The notes under the pieces were generated by a model. That model was not told the DNA's origin. It saw only the letters and a list, made by a program, of their open reading frames with translations, and ran no database searches. This document shows positions 1-9,589 of a DNA stretch of 33,076 nucleotides, one piece after another (the stretch's first letter is position 1; each line of letters opens with the position of its first letter). Source of the stretch: Kiritimatiellales bacterium (GTDB taxonomy: Bacteria; Verrucomicrobiota; Kiritimatiellia; Kiritimatiellales; Pontiellaceae); assembly GCA_003252225.1 (NCBI GenBank), contig QKFE01000261.1, forward strand, positions 1 through 33,076, given 5' to 3'. The position numbers and the translations under genes are program-made.

Positions 1-88
1 CTGCCTGTCCCGGGAGGTGGGGTTCGATCTTTTCCCAAAGATCATCCGATATATCGTGCCTTTTGAAGGCGGGTTGTGTTGTTTTCAT
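1..88 (-). mobile_element. IS5-family transposase, N-terminus only (runs off the left edge)
   Basis: Reverse complement from ATG at 88 reads MKTTQPAFKRHDISDDLWEKIEPHLPGQA, resembling the N-terminus of IS5/DUF4096-type transposases (DxxWExIEPxLPG). Confidence 0.7.
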
Positions 89-223
89 GCCGGAAAGCCT
101 ATCAGCCTGACCCGGACAACGTAAATCTAAATCTCGTGACTACACGCTCTAGTGATTATTCGTGTCGATTCGTGGTTCCATTCACGAATTTAGGTTAATC
201 TGCGCAGAACAGGAAAGAATACA

Positions 224-256
224 GAAAGCCTTCGTGTATGCGGAGGCTTTCAGTTT
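224..256. terminator. Hairpin followed by short T-run
   Basis: GAAAGCCTTCG-tgtatg-CGGAGGCTTTC (one G-T wobble) followed by agtttt. Confidence 0.45.
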
Positions 257-334
257 TGGGATGAAGTAAGTTTCGAGGGCTTGGAAGAGAGCGTGTGTTA
301 GGATATGCTCGGCATTGAATAGAACCCATTGGTG

Positions 335-3220
335 ATGAAAGGAATAAAGGTAGTGAGACTCTGTGCCGCCATAATTTTATCCATGCTTTGCGAAGCTGCC
401 GGTGCTGCCACTGTTTTTGAATCCGATGGTTCTTCTATGGCTGGGTGGAAAGAGCAATGGCATTCTACGACAAGCGCAGATGTTGTTGCCCCTGTCTGGC
501 AGGCTGTCGGCGGGAAAATCAAGGGACAGGCATTTTATAGCGACTATCTCAGCGAAGATCTAGGCGGCACGATGTTTTATACCAACGGCTTCAGGCTGAA
601 GGTCGGCGAAGTGGCGACGTTGACTATGGATTTTGAAGGGAAGGGGATTCCTGCTCCCGATAATCTGAATCACTGGTGGTTTTCGTTTGGCTTCCGCACG
701 GGCGGGGATGAGCCGTGGATTGACGGCGATGTAGTGGCTTATGCTTCGATGCGCACCGGGGCCGGGATCAACCTGCCTAATGGGTTTGAGCTGTGGAATG
801 CGTGGCGCGATTCGTGGACAAAGCCTTATCCGCGCTGTGAGTTCCGCTCCGATGATACTTACCATTCGGATCCCATTACGGTGACCTATTCTGTTCCGCG
901 AACCGAAGCCGGCTTCGGTCCGTCAACCCTCATCATTTCCAACCACACGACCGGTATCCGATGTATGGCGACAAGTCTTTCGGAGGCGTCGGATAACACC
1001 GTTTCAATAGAGAGCAACCTCTATTTCTACTGCCAGATTCCGGCCCGGTTCGACTGGGCAGATGGGCTGTCGAGTCTGGATACATCGGTCAGCCTCAGCA
1101 ATGTCAAATTGACCGTGGAGGAAATAGGGAAACTTCCATCAGCGATGCCGGAGACAGAGGTGTCCGGAGCGCCGGTTCTGAGTGCATCTGAACCGTATGC
1201 AAGAAGCATTATGGAAATTAAGCAGCTTTCCAACGAGGCTGCCGGGAAACAGTATTCGGCCCGTATTTCCGGGCAGGTGCTGAATCTCCATCCGAGGCAG
1301 AGCCGGGTTTTTATTCACGACGGAACGGCCGGGTTGTATGTTGAACTCGACCGGCGCGTATTTGAATACAAGGGTTTGCGGGCGGGCAGCGAAGTCCAGT
1401 TTGATGGGGTAACGCTGGTTGGCGGATATTCCCCGATTGCTTACACCACCAACCTTACGGTGACGGGCTGGAGCCCGCTGCCGCGGGCGCACCGACTGGA
1501 TCGGACGGTTTTCAGGGCAACAAGCGTGGATGTGAACTGGGTGGAGGTTGAAGGGCGACCGATCGCGATGGAGTATGTGAAGTCCTATAACCATTATCTG
1601 ATCACGATGGAGGTGCTTGATACAACGGTTGAGGTTTATGTGCCCTATCAGTCCGGCGCGTTTGAAATGATGAAACCGTATATGTTTCAGGATGTGACGG
1701 TTCAGGGCGTTCTCGGCACAACCGCAAACCAGCACCGGCAGATGACGGGACGTATTCTTTACGTGAACTCCATTGATGATTTCCGGTTGAAGCCGGAGAT
1801 AACCGGCATAGTTCCCCGCCCTTTTCTCATGCACGAACTCATGCAGTATGGAAAAGCGAGCACCGGGCTGGTTAAAACGATGGGGACGGTGGTCAGCGCA
1901 TCGCCGGATACGCTGTATCTTCGGGGTGAAAAGGCAAATTTGAAGGCCTTGATTTTTCACGAAAAGGAACTCAGCCCGGGGGATTCCGTCGAGCTGGTCG
2001 GGTATGTCGATGTGCAGCCGGTCAGCCCATCCTTCCGTACGGTTTCCGTTCGCCGGATTGGCGAAGGCCCGCCGCCGGAGCCGATATATATTCAGATCGA
2101 AGAGAATGAAATTGATCCGGACTGGAATTATGATCTGGTCAGTCTGGATGCCGAGTTCGTTCATCTGGAAAAGGGTTTTTCGCCAAACGAAGCCGACGTT
2201 TCTGAGGGCAAAGTTACGGGCGGGGCGACAGATGTTTTATGGTGCCGTTCCGGGGAACGGTTGTTTGAGGCCAGATGGCCGGAAGGTATCCCAGCTCTCT
2301 CGGGAATACGACCGGGCAGTCGTATTCGTTTAACGGGCATTTGCCATGTTTCAAAAACGAAGAACCCCCGCCTTGATGCGATGGCCGGTTCACTCTGGCT
2401 GGAACTGCTCGACGAAAATTCACTCACCGTTATTCGCCGGGCATCCTGGTGGACTGCCGGTCGTCTGCTTTGGACATTGGGGTTCACCGTTTCGCTGACG
2501 CTCTTTTTCCTGATTTGGGCGATTGTTCTGCGGAAAGTGGTTGTACGGCAGACGCAGACCATCGGCAAACAGATCGAACGCGAAACTACACTGAATGAAC
2601 GCCAGCGGATTGCCCGTGAACTGCACGATACATTGGAGCAGAGTTTAACCGCCCTGATGCTTCAGCTGAAGCGGCTTAAAAGGAAGATTGAGGAGGAACT
2701 TCCGGCACAACTTGGAACGGTGGAAAAAGCGGAAAATATGCTCCAATTCTGCCGGGAGGAATCGCGCGCTTCCATACAGGATCTGCGCGGCGGGATTCTC
2801 GAAAAGATGGATCTGAAATCGGCGGTTGAAAAAAATATACTCCAATTGACCGAGGGTTCCGGTATCCAATTGTCGGTTGAAATGGAGGGGGAACCTTTGC
2901 GTCTGACCCTGTTTGCCGAACAGCAGCTGCTGCGCCTTGTTTCAGAGGCGGCAAGCAACGCGGTGCAGCACGCTTCGCCGGAAAAAATAGCTATCCAGTT
3001 CAGCTATTCGCCGGATCGCCTTGTGATTTCAGTCTGTGATGATGGCTGCGGTTTTGATCCTGCCATTGCTGAATCCTCCGGGCGTTTCGGTTTGCAGGGA
3101 ATGCACGAACGCGCCAACCGGCTTCACGGTAAACTGGAGATACAGAGTTCAGCGGGCGCAGGAACCCGGATAATCATCTCAATGCCGGTTAAGGCGTTTA
3201 TAAAGGAAGAGAGTTTATGA
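335..3220 (+). CDS. Sensor histidine kinase (HisKA_3/NarX-like) with signal sequence and large extracytoplasmic region
   Basis: H-box ERQRIARELHDTLEQSLTALMLQLKRL; ATPase motifs SEAASNAVQHASPEKI, VCDDGCGFDP, GRFGLQGMHERA; TM near WWTAGRLLWTLGFTVSLTLFFLIWAIVL; N-terminal signal-like sequence. ORF-track start at 329 is TTG; ATG is at 335. Confidence 0.9.
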   Translation: MKGIKVVRLCAAIILSMLCEAAGAATVFESDGSSMAGWKEQWHSTTSADVVAPVWQAVGGKIKGQAFYSDYLSEDLGGTMFYTNGFRLKVGEVATLTMDFEGKGIPAPDNLNHWWFSFGFRTGGDEPWIDGDVVAYASMRTGAGINLPNGFELWNAWRDSWTKPYPRCEFRSDDTYHSDPITVTYSVPRTEAGFGPSTLIISNHTTGIRCMATSLSEASDNTVSIESNLYFYCQIPARFDWADGLSSLDTSVSLSNVKLTVEEIGKLPSAMPETEVSGAPVLSASEPYARSIMEIKQLSNEAAGKQYSARISGQVLNLHPRQSRVFIHDGTAGLYVELDRRVFEYKGLRAGSEVQFDGVTLVGGYSPIAYTTNLTVTGWSPLPRAHRLDRTVFRATSVDVNWVEVEGRPIAMEYVKSYNHYLITMEVLDTTVEVYVPYQSGAFEMMKPYMFQDVTVQGVLGTTANQHRQMTGRILYVNSIDDFRLKPEITGIVPRPFLMHELMQYGKASTGLVKTMGTVVSASPDTLYLRGEKANLKALIFHEKELSPGDSVELVGYVDVQPVSPSFRTVSVRRIGEGPPPEPIYIQIEENEIDPDWNYDLVSLDAEFVHLEKGFSPNEADVSEGKVTGGATDVLWCRSGERLFEARWPEGIPALSGIRPGSRIRLTGICHVSKTKNPRLDAMAGSLWLELLDENSLTVIRRASWWTAGRLLWTLGFTVSLTLFFLIWAIVLRKVVVRQTQTIGKQIERETTLNERQRIARELHDTLEQSLTALMLQLKRLKRKIEEELPAQLGTVEKAENMLQFCREESRASIQDLRGGILEKMDLKSAVEKNILQLTEGSGIQLSVEMEGEPLRLTLFAEQQLLRLVSEAASNAVQHASPEKIAIQFSYSPDRLVISVCDDGCGFDPAIAESSGRFGLQGMHERANRLHGKLEIQSSAGAGTRIIISMPVKAFIKEESL

Positions 3221-3849
3221 GTGATAAAATCAGCGTTCTGGTTGTGGATGACAACACCCTTTTGCGCGTGGGTCTTCGCGATACGATTGAAGATGAGATC
3301 GATATGGTTGTGGTCGGCGAAGCGGCTAACGGGATGGAGGCCTTTGAAAAATATAAAGCGCTCCTGCCGGATGTGGTGACCATGGATTACCGTATGCCGG
3401 TTGAAGACGGGCTGAAAGCTTCGGCGCATATTCTCTCGGAATTTCCCGATGCACTGATTGTTTTTCTTTCGATCTATGAAGGGGAGGAGGATATCTGGAA
3501 TGCGTGGCAGACCGGTGTCCGTGCATACCTCTCTAAAACCGATGATCCCGAAAGCGTGGTTGAGGCGATCCGGGAAGTCGCAAACGGAAACAGTTATTTC
3601 CCGGCCGGAATCGCGAAAAAACTCGAAGCACGGAAAAACAAGGATTCACTGACGCCAAGGGAGCTGCAGGTGCTTGAACTGATTGTGAATGGCCATAGCA
3701 ATAAAGACATCATGGCGGCGCTCGATCTTTCCGCCAGTACGGTTCGGGTTCACGTTTCAAACATACTCGAAAAAATGGGCGTACTCGATCGGACGCAGGC
3801 CGCTGTTCAGGCCGTCAAACAGGGTATTGTCCACATCGATGCATTCTAA
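3217..3849 (+). CDS. NarL/FixJ-family response regulator (REC + LuxR HTH)
   Basis: VLVVDDNTLLRVGLRD receiver, DVVTMDYRMP phospho-Asp region, SLTPRELQVLELIVNGHSNKDIMAALDLSASTVRVHVSNILEKMGV LuxR HTH; ATGA overlap with the kinase. Confidence 0.95.
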   Translation: MSDKISVLVVDDNTLLRVGLRDTIEDEIDMVVVGEAANGMEAFEKYKALLPDVVTMDYRMPVEDGLKASAHILSEFPDALIVFLSIYEGEEDIWNAWQTGVRAYLSKTDDPESVVEAIREVANGNSYFPAGIAKKLEARKNKDSLTPRELQVLELIVNGHSNKDIMAALDLSASTVRVHVSNILEKMGVLDRTQAAVQAVKQGIVHIDAF

Positions 3850-3854
3850 TTAAT

Positions 3855-4183
3855 ATCCTCCGGTTGTTGAACTCCCTGACCTCATCAAAGACGGCGAGGG
3901 TGTTTTCGGCGGGGACTTCGGGCAGGATGTTGTGGATGGTGTTAAAAATGAAGCCGCCGCCGGGGGCGAATATTTCACACCGCTGAAGTACATGTTTACG
4001 GACTTCATCAGGTGTGGCTTTGTTTAAAACCGATGCTGTATCGCATCCACCGCCCCAGAAAGTGATTTGATCGCCGAACTCCGCCTTCAGTTTTTCCGGT
4101 TCCATTTCAACGCAGTTGGTTTGTATCGGGTTGATAATATCATAACCGGCTTCGATGAGGTCAGGCATAATTCGATGGATCAA
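3855..4183 (-). pseudogene. C-terminal remnant of URO-D-family (corrinoid) methyltransferase
   Basis: IHRIMPDLIEAGYDIINPIQTNCVEMEPEKLKAEFGDQITFWGGGCDTASVLNKATPDEVRKHVLQRCEIFAPGGGFIFNTIHNILPEVPAENTLAVFDEVREF matches the C-terminal third of MtaA/MtbA-like URO-D methyltransferases; no 5' two-thirds present. Confidence 0.75.
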
Positions 4184-4410
4184 TGCGGGAAACGGATCAA
4201 TCGATCACTGAAATCGGCTTCCTCTGCGGTTATGCAGGCAGTCAGTATTTTGCCGAAACATTTAAAAAATCCGCCCGGATGACCCCTTCGGAATACCGCC
4301 GAAGTGTTTCCGAACTGGATGCGATTTTGCGGTCAAACTGGAGCCATCCCGAGGCCCGTTCGGTTGATGACGAACACCGCCGCGCAAACCTGCTCAACCG
4401 GAAGGTTTGA
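4183..4410 (+). pseudogene. C-terminal remnant of AraC-family regulator (second HTH)
   Basis: RETDQSITEIGFLCGYAGSQYFAETFKKSARMTPSEYRRS is the distal half of an AraC HTH domain; no upstream coding sequence in frame. Confidence 0.75.
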
Positions 4411-5194
4411 TCCGGACAATGCGCTCGGAATGGTCGGCGGCAATCGTGCAGCCCGGCGGAACGGTTAAGAAGTTATCCTCATCCCAATCCCCGTTGAGCA
4501 GCTTCTGAATAAGCGCGAGATCGCCGGCGATTTTTTCAAAGCGCCATTTTTTTTCTTCCGCTTCATCTTTGGCGATCTGTTCAAAGCTTCCGTCCGGTTC
4601 AACGCCCATTTCAATGAAGGTGATTTTGGAATAGTTTTTTTCTGTGTTGCACAGCTCTTCCCACAGGAATTCAGCGTTATCTTCACCATATTGCGCAACC
4701 AGCTCTTCGTACGTCATATCCATGCCCATCTGGTTCGGAATGGAAAGCTGTTTCAGCTCCTCGGCAATTTCATCGCGTTCAATCCAGCCCGTCGTTTTAA
4801 AGTAGGTTCCGGGGTTGGCGTGGAAATAATCGTTGTATCTTTTCCGGCTGCCTAAAAACAGGGTGATGCAGTCGTGCGCCCGCGGAAGAATAAGCTGAAC
4901 ATCGCGCGCCTTCAGGCCATCGAGTCCGTTGTTGCAAAGGCCGTACCCGAGAATAATCGCGTCGTAGTTTCCCTTTGAGGCTTCATCCACCTGCGCCTGC
5001 AGCCGTTTGAGCATTTCATCCGTCGGAATATCGTGCAGTCCCTTCTGCATAAATTCGACCTCAATTTCGTGGGGCGACTGCTCCAAGAGAAACCCGATCT
5101 CTCGAAAAAAAATCTCACAGCTGATCAACTTCAGCTTTAACCGCGAATAACCGCGAATAGACGCTAATTCTTGATTGTTGTTATTCGTGTTCAT
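4394..5194 (-). CDS. DUF1638 domain-containing protein
   Basis: LKLISCEIFFREIGFLLEQSPHEIEVEFMQKGLHD...YDAIILGYGLCNNGLDGL...PRAHDCITLFLGSRKRYNDYF is a DUF1638-type sequence. The first ~17 residues are encoded by a dispersed repeat, so the start is uncertain. Confidence 0.85.
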   Translation of the reverse strand: MNTNNNNQELASIRGYSRLKLKLISCEIFFREIGFLLEQSPHEIEVEFMQKGLHDIPTDEMLKRLQAQVDEASKGNYDAIILGYGLCNNGLDGLKARDVQLILPRAHDCITLFLGSRKRYNDYFHANPGTYFKTTGWIERDEIAEELKQLSIPNQMGMDMTYEELVAQYGEDNAEFLWEELCNTEKNYSKITFIEMGVEPDGSFEQIAKDEAEEKKWRFEKIAGDLALIQKLLNGDWDEDNFLTVPPGCTIAADHSERIVRIKPSG

Positions 5195-5212
5195 TCGTAT
5201 TGATTGGTGGTT
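5141..5212. repeat. Dispersed ATTCGTG-family intergenic repeat, copy 2
   Basis: accgcgaataaccgcgaatagacgctaattc...ttattcgtgttcattcgtattgattggtggt; imperfect palindrome with words shared with ~150-195 and 9590-9652. Confidence 0.6.
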
Positions 5213-6849
5213 CAGATTATAACACTCGGGAAGTCTTCTTCTTCGAGGTTCGGGATGGCGAGGGCTTCCTGAAAATAACTGGTGAAGTGTGCCGTTTTAT
5301 TGAGGGTAATCACTTTTGGTTTATGAATGATATCGAGATAAGCCTGTTTGGTTGATTGGTCGAGCAGGGCAAGCGCTGCGCCGGCCAGTGATCCGTTTCC
5401 GATCACTTCGTATTTTTCAATCGGAACATCGGGCAGAAGACCGATGGTAATGGCGTTTTTAATATCGATGTGTTTGGCAAAGCCGCCGGCCAGAATGATG
5501 TGGTCGATTTCGTGAACGGTTTTACCCAATTCGGTCAGCAGAGTTTTCAGCCCGGAATAAATCGCGGCCTTTGCTTTCAGGATTTCGGCGATGTCGTGTT
5601 CGGTAACGGTGATGGATTCACCGGTCGCCGAGAGTTCCGCCGCAACCAGCATGCAGGCGTGCATTCCTTTCACGTTTTCGTAGCGGTCTTTTTCCTTTAA
5701 CAGGTCAACATCGTAGCGGCCGAACGCATTGATCAGCCCGCATTTGAAACCGTCGGCAATAAAATCGATAATGGCCGATCCGCAAAGGCCCATCGGGCTG
5801 GGATCGCCGATTACGGTCAGTTCAAAGTCGAGATTCCGGTCATATTTAACGGTATCAATCGCGCGGCTGGCCGCGCGTGCGCCGTGCAGCAAACCGGCGC
5901 CTTCAAAGGCCGGGCCGGCGGCGGTTGCGCAGGCGGTCATTTCTCCGTTCAGCGATGCCACCATTTCGCCGTTGGTGCCGATGTCAATCAGCAGAGTCAG
6001 CCCGTCTCTCTTCCATAGATTGCTGACATGCAGGTCGGAAGTGATATCGCCGCCGACATAGCCGGAAATCGACGGCACATCTTCAATCCGGGCGTCCGGA
6101 TTGACGTCAATTTTAAGTTCCCGGGCGGTGCTGCTGAAAGAGTTGCTGACCGGTTTGAACGGAATGACGCCGATCGTTTCCGGTGAGACGCCGAAGAAAA
6201 TGTGCATCATCACGGTGTTGCCGGAAAGGGTAACGTGAACAATGTCGTTTTTATCCGTTCCGGTTCCGTCGCACAGCTTGTGTATTAAAGGGTTCAGCGT
6301 GTGTTCAATCACCAGTTCCTGCAACGCTTCAAGGTTTCCTTCAATGCTGCAGAGGGAAATCCGCGAAACAACATCGTCGGCTTTTAAGATCTGCTGATTG
6401 TACAGCGATTCGCGGCTCATGATTTTGCCGCTTTGCAGATCAATCAAGGCGGCAACAACCGTTGTGGTTCCAATATCGACCGCAACGCCGAAGCCGGTTT
6501 TAAATTTCGGGTTGAAATGGTGTTCGGGAATATCCATTTCATCGGCAATGCGGGCGCCGGCAAAGGAGATGACTGATGAACGCGGCAGGAAAATTTCAGC
6601 GCAGTCGCCAATCACATAGGTCTGACAGGAGAGTACTTCTCGGCGCTGTTCGGGCATCACTTCAATCGTTTCGGTGAATACGCGGTAACACCCTTCGCCC
6701 AGCAGAACATTGCAGCTTGCGCACGAACCGCGGCCGCCGCATTTGGCATCAATATGCCACCCGGCTTTGCGCGCCAGCTCCATCACCGATGATTTGCCAT
6801 CGTTTTCAAGCACGACCATTTTGCCATCGAAGTTAATTTTGATTGCCAT
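5212..6849 (-). CDS. ASKHA-domain [2Fe-2S] protein, RACo-like reductive activator of corrinoid proteins (DUF4445)
   Basis: N-terminal ferredoxin-like CGGRGSCASC...C; ASKHA motifs VAVDIGTTTVVAALIDL, LLIDIGTNGEMV, ILAGGFAKHI; SD gagga upstream. Confidence 0.9.
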   Translation of the reverse strand: MAIKINFDGKMVVLENDGKSSVMELARKAGWHIDAKCGGRGSCASCNVLLGEGCYRVFTETIEVMPEQRREVLSCQTYVIGDCAEIFLPRSSVISFAGARIADEMDIPEHHFNPKFKTGFGVAVDIGTTTVVAALIDLQSGKIMSRESLYNQQILKADDVVSRISLCSIEGNLEALQELVIEHTLNPLIHKLCDGTGTDKNDIVHVTLSGNTVMMHIFFGVSPETIGVIPFKPVSNSFSSTARELKIDVNPDARIEDVPSISGYVGGDITSDLHVSNLWKRDGLTLLIDIGTNGEMVASLNGEMTACATAAGPAFEGAGLLHGARAASRAIDTVKYDRNLDFELTVIGDPSPMGLCGSAIIDFIADGFKCGLINAFGRYDVDLLKEKDRYENVKGMHACMLVAAELSATGESITVTEHDIAEILKAKAAIYSGLKTLLTELGKTVHEIDHIILAGGFAKHIDIKNAITIGLLPDVPIEKYEVIGNGSLAGAALALLDQSTKQAYLDIIHKPKVITLNKTAHFTSYFQEALAIPNLEEEDFPSVII

Positions 6850-6924
6850 TCTATCCTCGTTTTTATTCCGCGCGGCGGCTCGGAAATTATTCAGGCTATT
6901 TTTCTGCGCGATATAAAATGAATC

Positions 6925-6953
6925 AAAAAAGCCGCCGCAATGCGACGGCTTTT
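6925..6953. terminator. Bidirectional hairpin terminator between corrinoid-protein and RACo genes
   Basis: AAAAAAGCCGCCGCAATGCGACGGCTTTT. Confidence 0.65.
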
Positions 6954-6975
6954 CAGTGCGGATTGCCGGAATAAA

Positions 6976-7602
6976 TTAAGCGGCAATACCGAGTGCGATT
7001 TTGGTCGCTTTGACGCAGGTGTTTGCGTCATCGGAATATCCGTCAGCACCGATTTCGTCAGCATATTCCTGCGTCACCGGCGCGCCGCCGATCAGGATTT
7101 TCGCGCCGGAACCCGCCAGCCCTTTTACCACTTCTTTCATGTAGGGCATGGTGGTGGTCAGCAGGGCGCTGAGCAGAACCACTTTAGCACCGTTTTCGAC
7201 GGCTTCTTTGTACTTATCCACATCGCAGTCAACGCCGAGATCCATCACTTCAAAGCCGGCGCCTTTGAGCATCATTGCGCAGAGGTTTTTGCCGATATCA
7301 TGAAGGTCGCCTTTAACGGTTCCGATGGCCACTTTGCCGATCGGTTCGTGTCCGGCTTCCTGCAGCAGCGGATCGAGCAGATCCAGACCGGCCTGCATTG
7401 CGCGGGCGGCAATCAGCATTTCCGGAACATACGCTTCGTTGCGCGAAAAACGGTCGCCGATTTCCGCCATCGCCGGAACCATCGAATCCATCAGTATGCT
7501 TTCGACGTTTGTGCCGCCATCAATTTCCTGCTGAACAATTTCAGCCACATCTTTACGCTTCCCCTTAAGAACCGCTTCGTACAGTGCTTCATTTTTTGCC
7601 AT
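6976..7602 (-). CDS. Corrinoid (B12-binding) methyltransferase protein, MtbC/MtmC-like
   Basis: Helical cap (MLIAARAMQAGLDLL) plus GTVKGDLHDIGKN (DxHxxG cobalamin ligand motif), IGGAPVTQEYADEIGADGYSDDA; SD tggaggataactgac-ATG. Confidence 0.95.
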   Translation of the reverse strand: MAKNEALYEAVLKGKRKDVAEIVQQEIDGGTNVESILMDSMVPAMAEIGDRFSRNEAYVPEMLIAARAMQAGLDLLDPLLQEAGHEPIGKVAIGTVKGDLHDIGKNLCAMMLKGAGFEVMDLGVDCDVDKYKEAVENGAKVVLLSALLTTTMPYMKEVVKGLAGSGAKILIGGAPVTQEYADEIGADGYSDDANTCVKATKIALGIAA

Positions 7603-7703
7603 GTCAGTTATCCTCCATTAGGTATTTATCCAGTGTCCATGTTTACCTATTCAGGTCGATTTGGAATAGAATAAAAAAGTTGGTGTTTAAAACGATCTTG
7701 CTG

Positions 7704-7766
7704 AAAAAATGGGGCTTGATTGATTGGGGTTTCTGAAAAAAACCTATATTTATCAATTCAAGCCCC
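7704..7766 (-). terminator. Long stem-loop with U-tract downstream of fhs
   Basis: Plus-strand arms ggggcttgattgat (7711-7724) and atcaattcaagcccc (7752-7766); on the minus strand the second arm is followed by ATTTTTT. Confidence 0.65.
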
Positions 7767-7798
7767 TCTTTTACGGGTGTTTCTATAGGGGGTTATCT

Positions 7799-9562
7799 TT
7801 AGAACAATCCTGTCACCTTGCCGGTTTTAACATCGACATCGATCCGGCGGAATCCGGGATCTGATCCGGTGCCGGGGAGCAGTTTGATATCGCCCGCAAC
7901 CGGAACCACAAAACCGGCGCCTCTATAAATCAGTACATCGCGAATCGGCAGCGTCCATCCTTTCGGGCGGCCTTTCAGGGTTGGATCGTGTGAAAGACTG
8001 AGGTGGGTTTTCACCATGCACATGCCCATTTTTGAAGCTTCGGGGTCGTTTTGGAATCGGGTGATTTTCTTTTCCGCAACATCGGACCATTCAACGCCGT
8101 CGGCTCCATAAAGCTCGACGGCAATTTTTTCGACGCGGGCTTTCAACGGCAGTTCGAGGTCGTAAAGGAATCTGAACTGGTTTTCCTCTTCGCAGGCAGC
8201 CACGACAGCTTCGGCCAGTTCGCGCGCGCCTTCACCGCCGGCGAGCCAGTGTTGCGATACGGCGCAGCGGGCTCCGTTTGCTTCGGCGATTTTTCGAACC
8301 AGATTATGTTCCGCTTCGGTGTCGGTGTAAAATCCGTTGATGCAGACAACCGGATTGGCGCCGCTTTTCTTCACCGTTTCGATGTGTGCGATCAGGTTTT
8401 CGCAGCCTTTTTCCAGCAGGGTGAGTTCCTCCTGTGTGTAGGCTGGATCGAGCGGTTTTCCGGGTTTCACTTCGGGGCCGCCGCCGTGCATTTTCAGTGC
8501 GCGAACGGTGGCAACAATAACGACGGCATCCGGCTTCAGTCCGGAATAGCGGCATTTCAGGTTCCAGAATTTTTCGAAGCCGATATCCGCCGCAAACCCG
8601 CTTTCTGTCACAAGATAATCGCCCATCCGGATGCCGAGCATATCGGCAATTACGGAGTTCTGTCCAATGGCGATATTGGCAAACGGCCCGGCATGAACAA
8701 GCACCGGATTCCCTTCGATGGTTTGAACCAGATTCGGATTCAGCGCATTCACCATAATGGCGGTCATTGCGCCGTCGACTTCGAGGTCGGCGGTAGTGAC
8801 TTCTTCGCCGGAGCGGCTGTAGGCCACAACCATTTTTCCGATTCGTTCGCGCATATCGGCCAAGCTGTTCGCGACGGCGAGAATGGCCATCAGTTCGCTC
8901 GAAACGGTAATCTGAAATCCGGATTCCATTTCATAGCCGTCCATTTTGCCGCCTTTTCCGATGGTAATGTTACGCAGCGCCTGCGCGCAGAAATCCATCG
9001 CCCATTTCAGCTGTACGCGTTCGGGGTCAATATCCAGCCGTTTGAGGCCGATCTGCGCCAGCCGTTCATCGTCATAATTGCTTTCGTGCTGCATCCGGGC
9101 GGTGAGCGCAACCATACAGAGATTGTGTGCATTCGTGATGGCGTCAATGTCTCCGGTTAAGCCGAGCGAAAACGGGGCGAGGGGAATGCACTGCGCCAGA
9201 CCGCCGCCGGCTGCGGAACCTTTAATGTTGAATGTCGGGCCGCCGCTGGGTTGGCGGATGGCGCCGACCGGTTTTTTGCCGAGAACGCCGAGGCCTTCAA
9301 CGAGTCCCATTGTGGTGGTTGTTTTGCCTTCGCCGAGCGGGGTGGGAGTGATGGCCGTAACGTCGACATATTTTCCCGGCTTGACGTTTTTGATGCGAGC
9401 CCATGTTTTTGTGTAGTCAATTTTTCCGACGGCTTTTCCCATCGGGATCAGTTCGTCTTCCAGCAGTCCGAGTTTGGCTGCAATTTCCTGAATCGGTTTA
9501 ATGTTTTCTTCGGCGGCTTCTGCAATCTGCCAGTCCGCCATTTTGGTGGGGTCTAAATTCAT
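7799..9562 (-). CDS. fhs: Formate--tetrahydrofolate ligase
   Basis: [17 protein letters not shown]-loop, [52 protein letters not shown] before ATG at 9562 (ORF-track start at 9604 is upstream). Confidence 0.97.
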   Translation of the reverse strand: MNLDPTKMADWQIAEAAEENIKPIQEIAAKLGLLEDELIPMGKAVGKIDYTKTWARIKNVKPGKYVDVTAITPTPLGEGKTTTTMGLVEGLGVLGKKPVGAIRQPSGGPTFNIKGSAAGGGLAQCIPLAPFSLGLTGDIDAITNAHNLCMVALTARMQHESNYDDERLAQIGLKRLDIDPERVQLKWAMDFCAQALRNITIGKGGKMDGYEMESGFQITVSSELMAILAVANSLADMRERIGKMVVAYSRSGEEVTTADLEVDGAMTAIMVNALNPNLVQTIEGNPVLVHAGPFANIAIGQNSVIADMLGIRMGDYLVTESGFAADIGFEKFWNLKCRYSGLKPDAVVIVATVRALKMHGGGPEVKPGKPLDPAYTQEELTLLEKGCENLIAHIETVKKSGANPVVCINGFYTDTEAEHNLVRKIAEANGARCAVSQHWLAGGEGARELAEAVVAACEEENQFRFLYDLELPLKARVEKIAVELYGADGVEWSDVAEKKITRFQNDPEASKMGMCMVKTHLSLSHDPTLKGRPKGWTLPIRDVLIYRGAGFVVPVAGDIKLLPGTGSDPGFRRIDVDVKTGKVTGLF

Positions 9563-9589
9563 TGTTATCTCCGCATTAATAAAATTTTC

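Noticed and set aside
1139-2164. 341-aa minus-strand ORF antisense to the histidine kinase
   Set aside because: Shadow ORF with no recognisable motifs.
8051-9160. 369-aa plus-strand ORF antisense to fhs
   Set aside because: Shadow ORF of fhs; composition is typical of antisense translation (F/H/R rich).
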